Positions 7,260 through 15,218 are shown, counted from the first letter of the stretch. The stretch is 27,631 nt of DNA from an uncultured Eubacteriales bacterium (GCA_900545885.1 URAF01000017.1:1-27631), one strand, 5' to 3'. The notes: generated by a model not told the origin, from the sequence alone. Program-made: numbers and translations.

Positions 7260-8494
7260 TATACAATCTCCGGTGCAAGTTTTCTTCTGTAATGCGTTCT
7301 TTTCCTGACCACGGTATCGGGCACTTCCACGCAGTTTTCGCTGACTCTGCCCGCAGAATCCACGGCGTAAACTTTGACGTCGTACACTCCCGCCGCCTTC
7401 CCGTAAAGCGTGAGTTTCTGAACGTCGGACGCGTGCTTTTCTCCAAGATAGAAATCCCCGTAATAAAGCTGTTCTGTACCGTCGTCGAAAACCAGTTTGT
7501 AGGTGTGCGCGAAGTTCTTTCCGCGCGCAGCCGCAAACGCAATTTCCGTGTTTTCGCCGTCCGAACGGCTGACGCCCTGCCCGCCCGTCATTTCGGGTGC
7601 GGCCATGCTTTGAGCGGCACTCTTAACGCAACCCGTTATAATCGCGGGTATCGACCATCTGTCGTTCGCGCGTTCTTCGGAATTTTCCAGCATATTATAG
7701 CGCAACACGTCGATTTTGTCATCGCCGAAATCAAGAATGTAACCCATGGGCGCGGTATACGCAAGCGGCGGAACGCTTCCGTTCATTCTGCCTTTTTCGA
7801 GTTCGGTATAGGACACGGACTGCGTGTTGAGTCCCATAAACTTGCCGCGGTAAAAACTTCTTTCGTCAAGCAAGGAGTAGTGCGTATGCCCCGAAAAATT
7901 GACCACGTTCGGGTATTCGTCAAACACGCCGTTCAGGCTTTTGTCCCCCCATACGTCGCTGCCGTACACGGTGTTTTCGGGCGCGTTGTGAGTAAGCACG
8001 AACACGGGACGGTCGGGGGTGTCGGCACACGCCGAACGGAGTTCCTTTGCAAGCCACACCGACGTTTTGCGATAGCCTGCCGACATACTCGAACAGTCGG
8101 GGGACGCCGCGATGAAATGGTAACCGTTTATGACAAGGTGAGCAAAAGGCGACCTGCCCGTTTCCTTTCGGAAAAGTCGTTTGGCAAAGGGACGGAGATA
8201 GTAGTCGTGGTTGCCCATAACGCCGAGAAATACGGGAAGTTCATCGTCATACGCCTTTTTCAGACAACGCATAAACGTTCGGTAGGCGTATTTCCCGCCG
8301 ACGTTGCAGATGTCGCCCGCAAAAAGAATTACGTTGCACCCCTGCGCTTTCAGCGTCCCGAACGCCGCAAGCAGGTTTTTTGCAAACGTACTCTCCCCTT
8401 TTCTGTCAAAAGGCGAAATCTGCGAGTCGGACAATACGCCGACACGCAGTTTCGCGTCTAAGGTGATATATTCGGTTTTTGAGATAATGTGCAT
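7256..8494 (-). CDS. Calcineurin-like metallophosphoesterase
   Basis: A 412-residue two-metal phosphoesterase. Visible motifs in order: SDSQ (22-25), GD (60-61), GNHD (94-97), THN (168-170) and SGHTH (201-205). The first motif is usually DxH; here it is Asp23-x-Gln25, an altered metal ligand. Residues from about 240 form a C-terminal extension that is probably beta-rich (VYDVKVYAVDSAGRVSENC), like accessory domains in secreted relatives, but no signal peptide is seen, so a cytoplasmic location is likely. It begins 7 nt after the symporter stop and overlaps the HAD gene, within one operon. Substrate unknown; a phosphorylated sugar or nucleotide is plausible. Confidence 0.88.
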   Translation of the reverse strand: MHIISKTEYITLDAKLRVGVLSDSQISPFDRKGESTFAKNLLAAFGTLKAQGCNVILFAGDICNVGGKYAYRTFMRCLKKAYDDELPVFLGVMGNHDYYLRPFAKRLFRKETGRSPFAHLVINGYHFIAASPDCSSMSAGYRKTSVWLAKELRSACADTPDRPVFVLTHNAPENTVYGSDVWGDKSLNGVFDEYPNVVNFSGHTHYSLLDERSFYRGKFMGLNTQSVSYTELEKGRMNGSVPPLAYTAPMGYILDFGDDKIDVLRYNMLENSEERANDRWSIPAIITGCVKSAAQSMAAPEMTGGQGVSRSDGENTEIAFAAARGKNFAHTYKLVFDDGTEQLYYGDFYLGEKHASDVQKLTLYGKAAGVYDVKVYAVDSAGRVSENCVEVPDTVVRKRTHYRRKLAPEIVY

Positions 8495-8501
8495 ACTTCA
8501 A

Positions 8502-10064
8502 TCAGTCACTCTTGGAATCATTCTCTTTTTCGGGCGACGTCGCAATTTGCGGGTTTTCCGTCACGGTACCGCATTCGGCGCAGTCCGCCGTGACAAGTTC
8601 GGTTTTCGTCGTTTCGTCCGCGTCGAACGGGGTGCCGTTACCTGCGGTTTCGCCTGCGTAAAGCAAAGTGCCTTCCTGTGCTTCGTCTGCGTTTTGCGCC
8701 TCTTTCGCCGCTCTTCGTTCTTCGAGTTCGGCAAGGATTGCTTCTTTCTTCTTGCCCGTGTAGTCGTAAAGGAACATCGGGATAAGCGAAATCAGAAATC
8801 CGATTGCAGGAATCAGCGTTGCAAGCGCGAACATTCCGTTGCGGGTGGCTTCCGTCTGCGGAAGGGGTACGCCCGGAACTTCGGGCTGAACGAATCCCAC
8901 CACCATAAGACCTACTATAACACCGAATGCTCCGACTGCGTTATTGAATTTAGTGACAAAGGAGTTCAAACTGAAACAAATACCTTCCATTCTCTCGCCC
9001 GTTTTCCATTCGAGGTAGTCGAGGCTGTCGCCTACCATAGGATAAGGCAAGGTGTTGTAAGCGCCGAGACCGAGACCGCCTATCATCATAAACGGGAGCG
9101 CGGCATAAAGGTTGACAATGCCGACGGCAAAGGCAAGCCCCAGGAATATCGCGCCTATTGCGCCGAATATTATGGACGCGTATTTGTAGCCGAATTTCTT
9201 GTAAAGTACGGGGGTAAGCAGAATACCTGCGAACATACCCACGCCGACAACTACGTACAAAAGGAGCAGAACCGTGCCCGATTCGAGTCCCGGAATGAAC
9301 ACGACGTAGTCCGCTATGTACACCGCGACGACCATAATCATATATCGCGGGGACGCGAGCATGGACATAAGAAGTGTGAGCGCCATAGGCTTGTTTTTGG
9401 CAACGGCTTTGAGCATGTCGCGCACTTTGATTTTCTCGGTGCTTGTTGAGAAACGCTCTTTGCTGTGTCTGTAAAGGAAGAGGTATGCCGAGAACGCGAC
9501 GATACCTACGAGCACGGCGAGCACGAAGTATACCCACTTCGGCGGCACAAAGAAGTCGAGCAACATGTAAATGACCGTGGGAAGCAGACCGCCGACCGAG
9601 CCGACCGTGACGTAAAAAGACAGCAACGACGCTCTTTCGTCATTGTCGGGAGTTGCCACGCTCATCATACCCATAGCAGGCACGTCAACCAGCGTATACG
9701 CAAGTCCGAAACCCACGTACATAATCATGGCGTAGACCATTTTTGCGGGTTCTTCGCCCGACAGCGGGAAGAACATCAGAATTGCGACTATGCCGATGAA
9801 AAACGCGCCTATCCTGACGTAAGGGCGCATTTTGCCTTCGGACGAACGGGTTTTGTCGACGATTATGCCCATGAGCGGGTCGGTAATCATATCCGTTATA
9901 CGTCCGACAAGCATGAGCATAATGGTGAACCACCACGCTTTTATTATAAGTATATCCGTGACGTAATTGAGAAAATAGGAAGATACGATATTCGCCACCA
10001 TGTAACTTCCGACGGCGGCGAATCCATAGGCAAATTTTTCTTTGCCTTTTACGAATTTTGTCAT
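8502..10064 (-). CDS. GPH-family (MelB-like) sugar:cation symporter
   Basis: A 520-residue integral membrane protein of the major facilitator superfamily, about 12 transmembrane helices, importing a glycoside, pentoside or hexuronide with Na+ or H+. The family signature near helix 2 is GRITDMITDPLMGIIVDKT, with Asp58 and Asp62 in the positions of the MelB cation-site aspartates. A GGAGA ribosome site precedes the ATG. The last 85 or so residues form an unusual acidic, low-complexity tail ending in ENDSKSD and containing a CxxC pair (DCAECGT); most GPH proteins end soon after helix 12. It is followed by metallophosphoesterase and HAD genes and preceded by a small membrane protein gene, forming one operon. 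Substrate not determinable. Confidence 0.94.
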   Translation of the reverse strand: MTKFVKGKEKFAYGFAAVGSYMVANIVSSYFLNYVTDILIIKAWWFTIMLMLVGRITDMITDPLMGIIVDKTRSSEGKMRPYVRIGAFFIGIVAILMFFPLSGEEPAKMVYAMIMYVGFGLAYTLVDVPAMGMMSVATPDNDERASLLSFYVTVGSVGGLLPTVIYMLLDFFVPPKWVYFVLAVLVGIVAFSAYLFLYRHSKERFSTSTEKIKVRDMLKAVAKNKPMALTLLMSMLASPRYMIMVVAVYIADYVVFIPGLESGTVLLLLYVVVGVGMFAGILLTPVLYKKFGYKYASIIFGAIGAIFLGLAFAVGIVNLYAALPFMMIGGLGLGAYNTLPYPMVGDSLDYLEWKTGERMEGICFSLNSFVTKFNNAVGAFGVIVGLMVVGFVQPEVPGVPLPQTEATRNGMFALATLIPAIGFLISLIPMFLYDYTGKKKEAILAELEERRAAKEAQNADEAQEGTLLYAGETAGNGTPFDADETTKTELVTADCAECGTVTENPQIATSPEKENDSKSD

Positions 10065-10079
10065 AGGTTTTTTCTCCGA

Positions 10080-10415
10080 CTACTTGTTGCGCGAACCGTT
10101 TTGTTTTCTGTCTGCGGCGAAACGAAGGGCAAACACGACGCCGAACGCGGCAAATACTGCGCCGATGATTACTGCGACGGCGATGATAACGTCGATATAA
10201 CCGAGGTTTTTCTGTCTTTCGGCAAGGAGCCAGAACCCGAAACCGCAGGACGCTGCGGCAAGCAGGAACATAAACGCCGAACGCATTGCACCCGAAACGC
10301 GTTCCCACATTTCACGTGCGGTAGAAGAAGAACGTGCGGCACGGTTGCTTTCGTTTTCTTCGGAAACGCCGATTGCAGCGGATTGGTTTGTCAAAATAAA
10401 TTCGTCAGAATGCAT
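10080..10415 (-). CDS. Small two-helix membrane protein of unknown function
   Basis: I do not recognise this 111-residue protein. It has a polar, Ser/Glu-rich N-terminus, two hydrophobic segments (about 46-64 and 73-99), and a basic C-terminus (RKQNGSRNK), so both ends are probably cytoplasmic. GGAG lies 9 nt before the ATG. Its stop is 15 bp from the symporter start, making it the first gene of that operon. It could be an accessory subunit of the symporter or an unrelated small membrane protein. Confidence 0.75.
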   Translation of the reverse strand: MHSDEFILTNQSAAIGVSEENESNRAARSSSTAREMWERVSGAMRSAFMFLLAAASCGFGFWLLAERQKNLGYIDVIIAVAVIIGAVFAAFGVVFALRFAADRKQNGSRNK

Positions 10416-10595
10416 AATCTAAACTCCGTATCTTTATTGACACCAAGATTATGCGCCGTACTCGTCACTATACTTTCGTCAATGTGTAAAAGGAATGTAA
10501 AATCGGTGTATAAATTTCCCGCCGCCTCAAAATCTTGACAACTGCATTTTTTAGTCTAAATCAACGTTCAAATCGCAAAATTAAGTACGGACGTA

Positions 10596-10624
10596 TTGAC
10601 CTGAACAATTTGCTAATATATAAT
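10596..10624 (+). promoter_or_regulatory. Strong sigma-A promoter of the sialidase-like lipoprotein gene
   Basis: TTGACC (10596-10601), 17 nt, then a perfect TATAAT (10619-10624), about 30 bp from the start codon. The leader would be short. Confidence 0.85.
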
Positions 10625-10653
10625 TTTTATATATTAGTTTTTGAGGGAAAATT

Positions 10654-12006
10654 ATGAAAAAGGCATTTGCAGCAATACTCGTTCTGTTGCTTTTGGTATC
10701 GGCAACGCTTGTCGCGTGCAACAACAACGACAAAAATTACGACTACATTTTCGACAACATCGTGGTTGCAGACCGTTCCACAGAAGGTACGGATTATCTG
10801 GGACATCCCGACAGCGTGCTTCTTGACAACGGCAACATCATAACCGCGTTCCCGCTCGGACACGGCAAAGGTGAAACCGTACTCAAAATAAGCAAAGACA
10901 GAGGGCTTACCTGGCAAAACGTTTTTGACGAAAGCAATCCAAAACCCGCAAGTTTCGGCGCAACAGAAGAAACTCCCACCATATACAAACTTGACTTCAC
11001 CAACGGCAGTCAGAAACTGATTATGATTTCTGGACGTCCCGGTTGGAGTCCGACAAACCCCAAAGGCGAGGGTTTTGACGTGACGCTGTCCGAGTCTGTC
11101 GACGAGGGAACGAAATCCTGCAACGGACTTGTATGGTCCGAACACGAAAACTTTTTCGGTCCCAACGCACAACGAGAGGAATACGTCCGTCCGAGAGGAC
11201 AATATAACTGCATAGTCGCAATGGCAAGTCTTACCCGTCTCAAAGACGAAAACGGAAACTTCGTCGACAAATGGATGGGTATCTTCCACGATTACAAATT
11301 TACTGTTTACAAAACCATTCTTTCTTTCGACGAACAGGGACAAATGCAATGGACGGAACCCGAATCGGTCTTCCAGGGCGAAAGCGCGGATTTTGCACGG
11401 AACTACGCTCTTTGCGAACCCGAAGTCATCCGTTCCCCCGAAGGCAACGAACTCGCGATGCTTATGCGAGTAAACACCAAGACCAACTACTCTTGCGTTT
11501 CTTTCTCCACCGACGAAGGGGAAACGTGGAGCGCCCCGCAGACGGTTTCGGCAGAGCTTACGGGCGAACGCCACAAAGCGGAGTACGACCCCGCAAGCGG
11601 AAAACTGCTCATCAGTTTCCGTTCGATAAGATGGCCTGAGGGTGCTGACATAAGCACGGGAACACGCTGGTTCTCTTACGGCTGGACAATATGGGTCGGC
11701 GACTATGAAGACCTCAAAAAAGGCGCGGACGGCAAAGGCGATATGGTGCTCAAACCCGCCCATACCTACAAATCCTATCAGACCGAACCCGAACTCAAAG
11801 CCGACGACGATACGGGCTACGCAGGTCTTGTGATTTATCCCGACGGGCTGGTCGTGGCAACGTCTTACGGAAAATTCTCGCCTGCTTCCGAAGACGAAGA
11901 CGGCAAAACCGTTCTTGATACCTATATCATAGCAAAACGCTTTACGCTTAAAGCGGTCAAAGCCGAATGCGACCTTTCACAACCTGTCGTAAATCTTTTC
12001 AAATAA
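10654..12006 (+). CDS. Sialidase-like (BNR/Asp-box) lipoprotein
   Basis: A 450-residue surface lipoprotein. The signal peptide ends in a lipobox with Cys22 (TLVAC), so it should be anchored on the outer face of the membrane. The mature part looks like a sialidase-type six-bladed propeller: Asp-boxes are clear at 80-87 (SKDRGLTW) and 285-292 (STDEGETW), and EPEVIR and FRSIRWPEG resemble the Glu and Arg regions of such folds. A sialidase or related exo-glycosidase role fits, but I cannot place the full catalytic Arg triad and Tyr/Glu pair, so activity is uncertain. GAGGG lies 6 nt before the ATG. It is monocistronic with its own strong promoter and terminator, divergent from the GPH symporter operon. 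Confidence 0.8.
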   Translation: MKKAFAAILVLLLLVSATLVACNNNDKNYDYIFDNIVVADRSTEGTDYLGHPDSVLLDNGNIITAFPLGHGKGETVLKISKDRGLTWQNVFDESNPKPASFGATEETPTIYKLDFTNGSQKLIMISGRPGWSPTNPKGEGFDVTLSESVDEGTKSCNGLVWSEHENFFGPNAQREEYVRPRGQYNCIVAMASLTRLKDENGNFVDKWMGIFHDYKFTVYKTILSFDEQGQMQWTEPESVFQGESADFARNYALCEPEVIRSPEGNELAMLMRVNTKTNYSCVSFSTDEGETWSAPQTVSAELTGERHKAEYDPASGKLLISFRSIRWPEGADISTGTRWFSYGWTIWVGDYEDLKKGADGKGDMVLKPAHTYKSYQTEPELKADDDTGYAGLVIYPDGLVVATSYGKFSPASEDEDGKTVLDTYIIAKRFTLKAVKAECDLSQPVVNLFK

Positions 12007-12029
12007 CAAAACGATTATTTAATACACCG

Positions 12030-12056
12030 AAAAACGGCACTTAAAGTGCCGTTTTT
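12030..12056. terminator. Bidirectional intrinsic terminator
   Basis: AAAAACGGCAC pairs with GTGCCGTTTTTT around TTAAA. The A-run on the other side makes it symmetric. It ends both the sialidase-like gene and the convergent amidohydrolase gene. Confidence 0.88.
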
Positions 12057-12088
12057 TATATTGTGTGCTATTATACGCGATAATTTAT

Positions 12089-12910
12089 TCAGTTGTTTCC
12101 GTGTCGTGCACATTTGAATTTGTCGAGCAACGACTTTGCGTTGCCGTATAATATCGCCTTCCTTTCCTCTTCCGAAAGCGGAAGTCGGTTGAACCTTTCG
12201 AGTTCGTCGTCGTAGCTCCACATAGGATAGTCAGTCCCGAACATAAACCTTTCGACGCCAAGTTCCCTTATTATACCGACGGCATGTTCGGGTGACATGA
12301 ACTTCAATGCGGACGACGTGTCCATTTTTACGTTGGGAGTTCCGAGATAAACTTCGACGTCGCTCCACTCGGAATATCCGCCCATATGCGCCGCAATCAT
12401 GGTAAGGTGCGGAAATGCTTTTGCGGCAACCGCCATCTGCCGCGGATGGCTGAAATCGTATCTGCGGTCACCGGTATGAAAAAGCACGGGAATGTCTGGC
12501 GACACCCTTTCCAGAATTTTGAAACAGTCTTTGCCGTCCAGCGCGAAATGCTGGAAGTCGGGGTGCAGTTTCAAGCCGACGCACCCGAGTGTTCGGGCAC
12601 GGTCAATCTCGGCGGTTATTTCCGCCGCCGTCATTTCGGGGTGCAAAGTCATAAACGGCACGATTTCTGCGTACTTTGCCGCCTCGCCCGCCACAAAATC
12701 GTTTATTTTGCAGACCTGATGTACGCTTGTGGCCACGGCATGACATACAACCGCCTCGACGTTATGCTCTTTCGCAAGCGCTAGCAACTCCTCTACAGTT
12801 CCTTTGCCGCGGCAATCGGGTATCCCGTAAAATCGTTCAATCCCCGATACGGCACGCGCCGCCACCGCGTCGGAATAAATATGTGCGTGAAAATCGATAA
12901 TCTTTTGCAT
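12089..12910 (-). CDS. Amidohydrolase-2 family metal-dependent hydrolase
   Basis: A 273-residue TIM-barrel enzyme of the amidohydrolase superfamily (the family that also holds ACMS decarboxylase-like enzymes). Metal ligands are visible: His8 and His10 in DFHAH, His116 in GLKLHPDF, His145 in LFHTGD, His175 in AAHMGG and Asp227 in FGTDYPMW. The substrate is unknown. The ATG has only a weak ribosome site (AGAG) but a consensus promoter at 12931-12959. It is the last chromosomal gene before the mobile element and is convergent with the sialidase-like gene. Confidence 0.9.
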   Translation of the reverse strand: MQKIIDFHAHIYSDAVAARAVSGIERFYGIPDCRGKGTVEELLALAKEHNVEAVVCHAVATSVHQVCKINDFVAGEAAKYAEIVPFMTLHPEMTAAEITAEIDRARTLGCVGLKLHPDFQHFALDGKDCFKILERVSPDIPVLFHTGDRRYDFSHPRQMAVAAKAFPHLTMIAAHMGGYSEWSDVEVYLGTPNVKMDTSSALKFMSPEHAVGIIRELGVERFMFGTDYPMWSYDDELERFNRLPLSEEERKAILYGNAKSLLDKFKCARHGNN

Positions 12911-12930
12911 ATGCGTTCTCTTTTTTCACA

Positions 12931-12959
12931 ATTTTATGTTCGCTCCCCTTGTCTGTCAA
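12931..12959 (-). promoter_or_regulatory. Consensus promoter of the amidohydrolase gene, next to the element boundary
   Basis: On the minus strand a perfect TTGACA (12954-12959), 17 nt, then TAAAAT (12931-12936). Because this promoter belongs to the host gene, the left end of the mobile element should lie to its right. Confidence 0.8.
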
Positions 12960-12988
12960 CAAATATTTTCTTCCTTCGCACGATTTTA

Positions 12989-14608
12989 TTACCGACGGCG
13001 CAACAAATCGTCGTTTATTGTTATATTCTTGCTGCGCATTGCAAAAGAAAATAAAATAATCCCGCTGGAATCAGCGGGATTATCTGGCGGCGAGCTGTCG
13101 CCCTTGTACGAACTTTGAATTTCCGATAAAGAAGCAGCCTCTCTGGACTGCTTCTCCGTTTCAATTACCGATGCAATCGAGTTGGTGTGTTTTTTGAGCG
13201 GTTCGGCAAAGTAGTAGTTGATGATGATCTTGTCATTGTACAGCACGATGTCGCGGATCAGATATTTCACGAGAGCCTTCCTTACGCTTATATCCTGCAC
13301 GCTTCCGCATATAGCTTTGTTCAGGAAGCGGATGACCTTTTCGGGCGAGATCTCGGCGAAGGTGCGTTGCTTTTCCTGTTCTATGTCGAAGTCCAGCTGC
13401 GAGATTTGCGTTTCGAGTTCTTTCAGGCGTTCTTTGGTCTGTTCCGTGATGATTCCTTGTTCGATAGCGGCTATGAGATTGCGGGACGCTTTCAGTGCTG
13501 CCGTCCGTTTCGTTTCGAGGGACTTGATATTTGCATTGTTCCGTGACTTTTCGTTGATGCGGCGGCAGATCAGTTCCGCCAGCGCCTTTACGGAGTCGTT
13601 GTCCGAAAGAAGCTGCCATGTCGTGTTGATGACAATATCTTCGATTTCCTTTTTGCAGGCAGTTTTAAGACCGCACGGCTTTTTGTCCCTTGAATGCGTC
13701 AGACAGGTGTAGTAGTAATGTTTTGCACCGGTCTTGCTCGTTCCGCTCACGCCGACCATAAGACGCTTGCAGTCGCCGCACACGAGCTTGCCAGAAAGGA
13801 TAAAGTCGAATATTTCCTTCTTCCGCCCGGGCGCGTGTTTGTTTCCGTCCCGTATGTGCTGTACGCTTTGCCATAAAACATCGTCTACGATTTTGGGATA
13901 GATGTTGTCATAAACGGTATCGCCGTGTTTGATCTTCCCGTTGTACTTGGTGTTCTGGAGCATCTTATAGATAGCCTTTTCGGTCAGATACTTCCCCTTC
14001 TTGGTGCGTATCCCGCGCTTGCGCATCTCATCGGCGATGTAGGCTGCCGTATAATCCTGCGCATATAGGCTGAATATCTCTTTCACGATAGCTCCCTCAA
14101 CGGGATTGATGACATTCTTCTTGTCAATGACGTCATAGCCGAACAATACGGGACCGCCCGTGTAGTTACCTTTCAGATAGCTTTCCCGAAGTCCGCGCAA
14201 GACCTTCTGCGAAAGTTCTGCGGAGTAGTATTGGTTCATGCCTTCGAGCAGCGATTCGAGAATGATGCCTTCGGGAGAATCCGGGATGTTCTCCATTGCG
14301 GAAACGAGCTTTACCCCGTTCTCTTTCAAGGTGTGCTTATGGATAGTCATTTCATACTTATCTCTCGAAAACCGGTCGAGCTTATAGACGATGACATACT
14401 CCCATTGCCGTTTGCTGCTTGCTTTGATCATGCGCTGAAAATCCGGGCGCATATCGTTCGTACCTGTCATTGCGCGGTCTACATAAGTGTCAACGACGAG
14501 AAGGTCATTGTTCTTGGCGTAGTTCTGACAGACGCGAAGTTGTCCTTCAATGGACTGTTCCGTTTGGGTGTCGCTGGAATATCGGGCATAGATGACAGCT
14601 TTTTTCAT
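12989..14608 (-). CDS. Large serine recombinase (integrase/excisionase of the element)
   Basis: Cuts and rejoins DNA at attachment sites through a 5'-phosphoserine link. The 539-residue form starts at the ATG at 14608, with AAAGGAGG 10 nt upstream. Domains: resolvase catalytic domain (1 to about 150) with YARYSS (7-12), nucleophile Ser11, and YKLDRFSRD; the recombinase DNA-binding domain (about 160-270, GPVLFGYDV and following); a zinc ribbon (CGDC, then C..HSRDKKPCG, about 290-340); and a Lys/Glu-rich coiled coil (about 380-440). It lies at the left edge of the element, transcribed outward. A second in-frame ATG at 14701 with its own AAAGGAG could give a form 31 residues longer. The C-terminus reads through a terminator-like hairpin (13058-13081), which is odd. 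Confidence 0.95.
   Translation of the reverse strand: MKKAVIYARYSSDTQTEQSIEGQLRVCQNYAKNNDLLVVDTYVDRAMTGTNDMRPDFQRMIKASSKRQWEYVIVYKLDRFSRDKYEMTIHKHTLKENGVKLVSAMENIPDSPEGIILESLLEGMNQYYSAELSQKVLRGLRESYLKGNYTGGPVLFGYDVIDKKNVINPVEGAIVKEIFSLYAQDYTAAYIADEMRKRGIRTKKGKYLTEKAIYKMLQNTKYNGKIKHGDTVYDNIYPKIVDDVLWQSVQHIRDGNKHAPGRKKEIFDFILSGKLVCGDCKRLMVGVSGTSKTGAKHYYYTCLTHSRDKKPCGLKTACKKEIEDIVINTTWQLLSDNDSVKALAELICRRINEKSRNNANIKSLETKRTAALKASRNLIAAIEQGIITEQTKERLKELETQISQLDFDIEQEKQRTFAEISPEKVIRFLNKAICGSVQDISVRKALVKYLIRDIVLYNDKIIINYYFAEPLKKHTNSIASVIETEKQSREAASLSEIQSSYKGDSSPPDNPADSSGIILFSFAMRSKNITINDDLLRRR
13058..13081 (-). terminator. Terminator-like hairpin inside the recombinase 3' end
   Basis: AATCCCGCT and AGCGGGATT pair perfectly over 9 bp around 6 nt; on the minus strand ATTTTATTTTC follows. 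It looks like the recombinase's terminator, but the open frame continues about 65 nt past it to the stop at 12989. A translating ribosome would suppress it. It may also mark the edge of the element. Confidence 0.5.
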
Positions 14609-14652
14609 GTGTATAGAGCCTCCTTTATCTTTTTTGCAGAATTGTAAAAACC

Positions 14653-14676
14653 GAACTCGCAAACTGCTTGCGACTT
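14653..14676 (-). promoter_or_regulatory. Shared dyad, copy 1, upstream of the recombinase
   Basis: On the minus strand AAGTCGCAA, 5 nt (GCAGT), then TTGCGAGTTC. The core TCGCAA/TTGCGA is a perfect inverted repeat. A -10-like TACAAT follows after 6 nt and the ATG after 44 nt. Copy 2 at 26609-26632 matches at all 19 bases outside the 5-nt centre. It is probably an operator covering the -35 zone. Confidence 0.75.
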
Positions 14677-14702
14677 TGTGAAATTTTCTGCGATTGCACA
14701 TC

Positions 14703-14743
14703 TTTCTCCTTTGTTTTATTTGTCTTTCGACACAAAGGAGAAA
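14703..14743. other. 12-bp inverted repeat that can hide a ribosome binding site
   Basis: TTTCTCCTTTGT (14703-14714) and ACAAAGGAGAAA (14732-14743) are perfect complements with a 17-nt loop. On the minus-strand transcript the AAAGGAG in the 3' arm stands 5 nt before an in-frame ATG at 14701, so the stem could block translation of a longer recombinase form. Confidence 0.5.
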
Positions 14744-14904
14744 TCGGGAAAAGACGGAGGCGTCAAGGAACAAGCGAAAAATATTGCATTCATTACGGTT
14801 CATTCGATGGTTTCGGCGATATTTTCCGCCCTTGACGAAAACGGCTTTTTCTGATACCAAACCCCAAACGAAAGACAAAGAAAATCGGCAGACATTACCT
14901 TCAC

Positions 14905-14940
14905 ATACGGAAAAGATGACCTTTCTATACGGAAAAGGTG
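14905..14940 (+). repeat. Direct repeat of a 14-bp motif, 22-bp period
   Basis: ATACGGAAAAGATG (14905-14918) and ATACGGAAAAGGTG (14927-14940) differ at one base and start 22 bp apart, two helical turns. A weaker relative, ATCGGGAAAAGACG, begins at 14743. Protein-binding repeats are possible; function unknown. Confidence 0.5.
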
Positions 14941-14988
14941 CGGTTGAGATACTCACGCTTTGCAGGCTCTTTGATTTATCATTTTGTC

Positions 14989-15165
14989 ATGAGGAAAAGA
15001 AAGCCTGTCAATTATGAAATAGAGGTCACGGGCGAACCGTCAATCACCCGCTTGCCAAAGGAATATGCGGACTCTTTGGTGTTCTCGTTGGAGCTTGTCA
15101 TCTATGAAATGCTGCACGACGAACAAGAAGAAATACCGGACGAAGAAAAAAGAAGCCGTGAGTAA
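14989..15165 (+). CDS. Small acidic-tailed protein of unknown function
   Basis: I do not recognise this 58-residue protein beyond a general likeness to small proteins encoded next to recombinases in Firmicutes elements. It begins with a basic stretch (MRKRKPVN), has a predicted beta then helical part (EIEVTGEPSITRLP, then SLVFSLELVIYEML), and ends in a Glu-rich tail. There is no clear ribosome site before the ATG at 14989; an upstream in-frame ATG at 14938 is also possible. A terminator hairpin overlaps its stop codon, which supports it as a real transcribed unit. Confidence 0.5.
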   Translation: MRKRKPVNYEIEVTGEPSITRLPKEYADSLVFSLELVIYEMLHDEQEEIPDEEKRSRE

Positions 15166-15177
15166 CGACTTCTTTTT
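15151..15177 (+). terminator. Intrinsic terminator overlapping the small gene's stop
   Basis: AGAAG and CTTCT pair, then after one C/A mismatch CGT and ACG pair around GAGTA; TTTTT follows. It insulates the WYL promoter from upstream transcription. Confidence 0.65.
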
Positions 15178-15218
15178 ATTTTTGTCTTCAAGTGTCTATA
15201 AAAACAGACTCTGCGCTC

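Larger units (their letters stand above)
14609..14988. other. Divergent intergenic region left of the cargo
   Basis: This 380-bp gap separates the recombinase (minus) from a small gene (plus). It contains the shared dyad (14653-14676), a -10-like TACAAT for the recombinase (14641-14646, minus), a 12-bp stem that includes an upstream ribosome site (14703-14743), and two direct repeats of a 14-bp motif (14905-14940). A possible plus-strand promoter is TTGACG (14832-14837), 17 nt, then TACCAA, which is weak. Recombinases of this type often act on sites near their own gene, so accessory sites may lie here. Confidence 0.5.

Noticed and set aside
7292..8461. 389-codon plus-strand frame opposite the metallophosphoesterase
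   Set aside because: Shadow frame with no recognisable domain; the minus strand carries the metal motifs.
9465..10538. 357-codon plus-strand frame opposite the symporter
   Set aside because: His/Arg-rich shadow of a membrane protein gene.
10627..11763. 378-codon minus-strand frame opposite the lipoprotein gene
   Set aside because: Shadow frame; the plus strand has the promoter, ribosome site, lipobox and Asp-boxes.
14609..14956. Full upstream extension of the recombinase to 655 residues
   Set aside because: The added residues do not look like protein domain sequence and start codons beyond 14701 lack ribosome sites. The catalytic domain begins at the 14608 ATG.
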